This document shows, in pieces, positions 11,592 to 13,793 of a DNA stretch of 13,793 nt. Each line of letters opens with the position of its first letter. Position 1 is the stretch's first letter. This DNA comes from Gammaproteobacteria bacterium (lineage in GTDB: Bacteria > Pseudomonadota > Gammaproteobacteria > Xanthomonadales > Xanthomonadaceae). The position numbers and the translations under genes are program-made. The notes beneath the pieces were generated by a model that had not been told where the DNA came from, did not search any database, and saw nothing but the letters and a program-made list of their open reading frames with translations. The stretch spans positions 1-13,793 of the forward strand of contig JAAZHF010000224.1 in the NCBI GenBank assembly GCA_012510865.1, written 5' to 3'.

Positions 11592-11608
11592 GTCGCACAT
11601 CGTGCGAC
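11592..11608. promoter_or_regulatory. Palindrome upstream of the 193-residue gene
   Basis: GTCGCACATCGTGCGAC has two perfect 7-bp arms around ATC, 18 bp before the next ATG, in the 125-bp gap behind the Cro-like gene. It differs from the CTTAAG operators, so a second regulator or an RNA hairpin before the ribosome-binding site are both possible. I see nothing else in the gap. Confidence 0.5.
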
Positions 11609-11626
11609 CAGCAACAGGGGGAGCGC

Positions 11627-12208
11627 ATGAAGCGCGATCGTCATTTCCTGCCGCCGCGCCAGTCGGTGGTCTACGGCCACACCCGCCGCATGCTCGACGA
11701 AACGGGCATGAACGCGAACACCTTCGCCATGCACGTGGCCGAGCGCTACCACCAGCTGGTGGCACCCGATGTCCGCGGCGTGCCGCTGCGGCTGGGCGAG
11801 GGTGACGAACTGCTCGCGGCCCTGAAGAACAACGGCCAGATCATCCGCCGCTACATGGACGGCACGGTGAAGGTGCTGCCCGCCGACCTCGAGGACGCCT
11901 GGGTGATAGCGCTGCCGGCAGCGTACCGCAGCGACTGCGAGCGTGACCTGGCACAGCGCCGCGGCACGCTCAGCGTCCGGGTTCCGTCGGGCGACGCCGC
12001 CAAGGCGTTCGGCGTGGCCGCGCTCACGACCGAGTTCGGCGAGCTGCTGCAAGCGCTGGCGCCTGCCTTGGCCGACGGGAAGATCTGCGAGCGCGACCTG
12101 CCACACGCGCGGCGCATCCTGTCGGAGAGCGACGACCTGATCAGCCAGGTGGTGGCGCTGCGCCGGCAGATCACCGCGCTGCTGCCGGAGGGCTCGGTCC
12201 ATGCCTGA
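11627..12208 (+). CDS. Early-right phage protein of unknown function
   Basis: A 193-residue protein in the position of lambda cII. The N-terminal part (MKRDRHFLPPRQSVVYGHTR, then MLDETGMNANTFAMHVAERY) is followed by a conserved-looking block, NNGQIIRRYMDGTVKVLPAD and ALPAAYRSDCERDLAQRRG (about 68-113), and a C-terminal helical region with SDDLISQVVALRRQITALLP. AGGGGGAG precedes the ATG. No classical HTH is evident, although the NNGQIIRRYMDGTVKVLPAD block could be a DNA-binding element. It overlaps the next gene by 8 bp. A regulatory or replication role is plausible but unproven. Confidence 0.88.
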   Translation: MKRDRHFLPPRQSVVYGHTRRMLDETGMNANTFAMHVAERYHQLVAPDVRGVPLRLGEGDELLAALKNNGQIIRRYMDGTVKVLPADLEDAWVIALPAAYRSDCERDLAQRRGTLSVRVPSGDAAKAFGVAALTTEFGELLQALAPALADGKICERDLPHARRILSESDDLISQVVALRRQITALLPEGSVHA

Positions 12209-12428
12209 TCCCATGGACCTGGTCCAGGAGCGCGTGCAGCGCGAGACCGACGCGCTCGTGGCGAGTGCAGCGCGGGCCACATCGCCCGGCGCCACGGCCT
12301 GCGTGGTGGCGGACTGCGGCGAGCCCATCGCCCCGGAGCGCACCGCGCTCGGGGCGCGGCTGTGCCTGGACTGCCAGCGCGGCGCGGAAGCGCGCAACGC
12401 GCACTTCGCCAGGTGGGGCCGGCGGTGA
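12201..12428 (+). CDS. TraR/DksA-like C4 zinc-finger protein
   Basis: A 75-residue protein: a helical N-terminus (MDLVQERVQRETDALVASAA) and a C-terminal zinc finger with Cys34, Cys39, Cys55 and Cys58 in ACVVADCGEPIAPER and LCLDCQRGAEAR. CGEPI..ER and LCLDCQ are typical of the TraR family, which binds RNA polymerase through the secondary channel; here the first pair is C-x4-C rather than C-x2-C. The protein is short, like phage and plasmid TraR, so it may modulate host transcription without ppGpp. GGAGGG is upstream and the start overlaps the previous gene by 8 bp. Confidence 0.88.
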   Translation: MPDPMDLVQERVQRETDALVASAARATSPGATACVVADCGEPIAPERTALGARLCLDCQRGAEARNAHFARWGRR

Positions 12429-12431
12429 CGC

Positions 12432-12641
12432 ATGGCCGCCTGGCATGGCCCGCGCCGAGTCACGCATCGCCCGCCCAGCCCGGCGTCGATGCGGGGCCTG
12501 GCGCTGGCACGGCAGGCGCTGGTGGCGCCGGCCACGGGGCAGGGCAGCGACGCGCTGCTCGCCGAACGCGAGCGCCTGGCGCTCGAAGCGGATGCACGAC
12601 GCCGGCGGCAGGGCTGTCTGCCGCTGCCACGGGGGGAATGA
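12432..12641 (+). CDS. Small hypothetical protein
   Basis: A 69-residue basic protein starting 3 bp after the zinc-finger gene. The C-terminal half (SDALLAERERLALEADARRR) is a charged helix; the N-terminal half is Pro/Arg-rich. No family is recognised and the ribosome-binding site is weak. Support comes from tight spacing on both sides: its stop overlaps the next possible start by ATGA. Confidence 0.5.
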   Translation: MAAWHGPRRVTHRPPSPASMRGLALARQALVAPATGQGSDALLAERERLALEADARRRRQGCLPLPRGE

Positions 12642-12886
12642 TGGGTCACTGGATGGTGGTGCCTCCGCACGCGGTGCGGTGGCCCGTGGACGACGCGGGG
12701 TTCGCCCCCACGCCCCCGGGTGTGAGGAGCGAACGCGGCGCAGTTGCAGCGGCGGGCGTGGGCGTGGGGGGCGGCGGCGTCTCGCTGCTGCGTGCGACGG
12801 CCGGGCGCGGGTCCTCCCCCGGGGCCCCCTACGCGGGTAATTCGGACCGCGATTTCTGTGTAGTCAGCGAGCCCGGGGCTTACTGA
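12638..12886 (+). CDS. Possible small protein, doubtful
   Basis: An 82-residue frame with a GGGGGGA ribosome-binding site, an ATGA overlap with the preceding stop and a stop 1 base before the primase TTG. The N-terminus (MMGHWMVVPPHAVRWPVDDA) is credible, but the rest is Gly/Ala/Ser-rich (GVGVGGGGVSLLRATAGRG) and looks like chance translation of GC-rich DNA. The stretch could instead be non-coding DNA upstream of the primase gene. Confidence 0.35.
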   Translation: MMGHWMVVPPHAVRWPVDDAGFAPTPPGVRSERGAVAAAGVGVGGGGVSLLRATAGRGSSPGAPYAGNSDRDFCVVSEPGAY

Positions 12887-12887
12887 A

Positions 12888-13793
12888 TTGGGCACGAACT
12901 ACGACGACGTGCTCCGCCAGCTCACCGGCTTCGGCCTGCTGCTCGACCGCGGCAGCCTGGAGATCGGCCGCATGGTCCGCTGCAAGGTGGAAGGCGGCGG
13001 CCGCGAGAAGCGGGGCTGGTACATCCTCCACGAGTTCCCGAAGTCCGACGGCACGCTGCTGATCGTCGGCAGCTACGGCATGTGGCGTGGCAACGAGAAC
13101 CACGCGCAGAAGATCGAGCTCGGCAAGGCCGATCCGCTCTCCGCTGACCAGGTGGCCGCGCTCAGGCGCCGACTGGCCGAGGACCGGAAGCGCATCGAGC
13201 GTGAGCGCGCCAGGGAAGCGGCGCGCGCGGCCGAGGTCGCACGCAAGGCCTGGGCCGCGCTGCAGGTCGACGGCGAGTCGCCGTACCTGAAGCAGAAGGG
13301 CGTCGGCGCGCACGGCCTGAAGTTCACCCGCAACGGATCCGCCGTGCTGCAGCTGGTCGACACCGGCGGCAAGGTGCACGGCCTGCAGTTCCTCCGCACA
13401 GCTGCGCAGGCGCGCGAGGCGCGTCGGCCGGCCAAGGAATTCTGGCCGGCCGGGCTGGCCAAGAAGGGCCACTTCCACATGCTGGGGCACGACCCGCACT
13501 GGATCGTACTGGTGGCCGAGGGGTACGCCACCGCGGCGTCGTTGTACGAAGCCACCGGGTTCCCGGTCGCCTGCGCCTTCGACGCCGGCAACCTGCGGCC
13601 CGTGGCCGAGGCCCTGCGCAAGCGCTACAAGCGCGCCCGCATTCTGGTGTGCGCCGACGACGACTGCTTCACCGACGGCAACCCCGGCGTCACCGCCGCC
13701 GGCGCCGCGGCGCTCGCGGTCGACGGGGCCTGGCTGGCGCCGGCCTTCACCGACCAGGCGGCGCGCCGCGAGAAGTTCGAAGCCAACGGGCAC
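12888..13793 (+). CDS. Toprim-domain primase (3' end outside window)
   Basis: The first 302 residues of a phage primase or primase-helicase. Residues 1-80 (NYDDVLRQLTGFGLL, EIGRMVRCKVEGGGREKRGW, LIVGSYGMWRGNENHAQKIE) are the N-terminal domain of this family. A charged helix spans 88-122 and is followed by DYLxxKGVGAHG-like text (SPYLKQKGVGAHGLKFTRNG). The Toprim fold has Glu211 (LVAEGYATAASLY) and Asp257-Asp259 (ILVCADDD), the metal-binding residues. The start is uncertain: an in-frame TAG at 12861 and no early ATG make TTG at 12888 the best choice; the next ATG (residue 29) would remove conserved sequence. It would start replication of the element. Confidence 0.9.
   Translation, partial: MGTNYDDVLRQLTGFGLLLDRGSLEIGRMVRCKVEGGGREKRGWYILHEFPKSDGTLLIVGSYGMWRGNENHAQKIELGKADPLSADQVAALRRRLAEDRKRIERERAREAARAAEVARKAWAALQVDGESPYLKQKGVGAHGLKFTRNGSAVLQLVDTGGKVHGLQFLRTAAQAREARRPAKEFWPAGLAKKGHFHMLGHDPHWIVLVAEGYATAASLYEATGFPVACAFDAGNLRPVAEALRKRYKRARILVCADDDCFTDGNPGVTAAGAAALAVDGAWLAPAFTDQAARREKFEANGH

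Noticed and set aside
10772..12895. Minus-strand open frame of 707 codons
   Set aside because: Only its last 150 residues are a real protein (the repressor). The rest is antisense to the Cro-like, 193-residue and zinc-finger genes.
12864..13793. Minus-strand open frame opposite the primase
   Set aside because: The plus strand carries recognisable Toprim primase motifs, while the minus translation lacks any motif.

Overview
The window is GC-rich throughout. The tRNA order, the NhaC-type antiporter and the style of the phage genes suggest a gammaproteobacterium of the Xanthomonadaceae (Lysobacter, Luteimonas or Pseudoxanthomonas-like); this assignment is inference. Bases 1 to about 2180 are host chromosome: the 3' part of an NhaC-family Na+/H+ antiporter gene, a Bax inhibitor-1/YccA membrane protein gene, and a tRNA cluster on the minus strand (His-GTG, Lys-CTT, Leu-TAG).

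From about 2180 to the right edge the window is the left part of a temperate prophage or related integrative element, inserted in a tRNA-Arg(TCT) gene. Only the 3' half of that tRNA, from the anticodon loop on, is left at the junction (2180-2225). Next come a tyrosine integrase, a small excisionase-like protein and a complete cytosine-5 DNA methyltransferase, all on the minus strand with overlapping or near-touching ends. A short plus-strand pair of small genes, one resembling ribbon-helix-helix DNA-binding proteins, follows behind a promoter whose spacer holds a perfect 16-bp palindrome.

Between 5972 and 6464 lie two 60-bp sequences with the layout of integron attC sites. They flank a gene for an unrecognised 132-residue protein, so one or two integron-type cassettes appear to have landed at the downstream end of the phage early-left operon. 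No integron integrase is present. The last gene of that operon, next to attC2, looks frameshifted.

The early-left operon (9761 down to 6459) is a run of about ten small genes with ATGA, GTGA or TGATG overlaps. They include a DnaJ-type zinc-finger-like protein, another zinc-ribbon-like protein, two small membrane proteins, a cupin-fold protein and a winged-helix-like protein with an Ala/Pro/Lys linker. The immunity region spans 9894-11501. A 150-residue repressor with an HTH but no S24 protease domain, a 122-residue gene behind it and a plus-strand lipoprotein gene are bracketed by two matching promoter/operator modules of about 40 bp. These point outward like lambda pL and pR. Each carries three CTTAAG hexamers at identical spacing around a TTGACT -35 box.

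Rightward from pR run a Cro-like protein, a 193-residue unknown protein, a TraR/DksA-like zinc-finger protein, two uncertain small ORFs and the start of a Toprim-containing primase that leaves the window. No intergenic stretch exceeds about 220 bp. The strongest candidates for undescribed biology are the mirrored CTTAAG control modules and the integron-cassette insertion inside the prophage.
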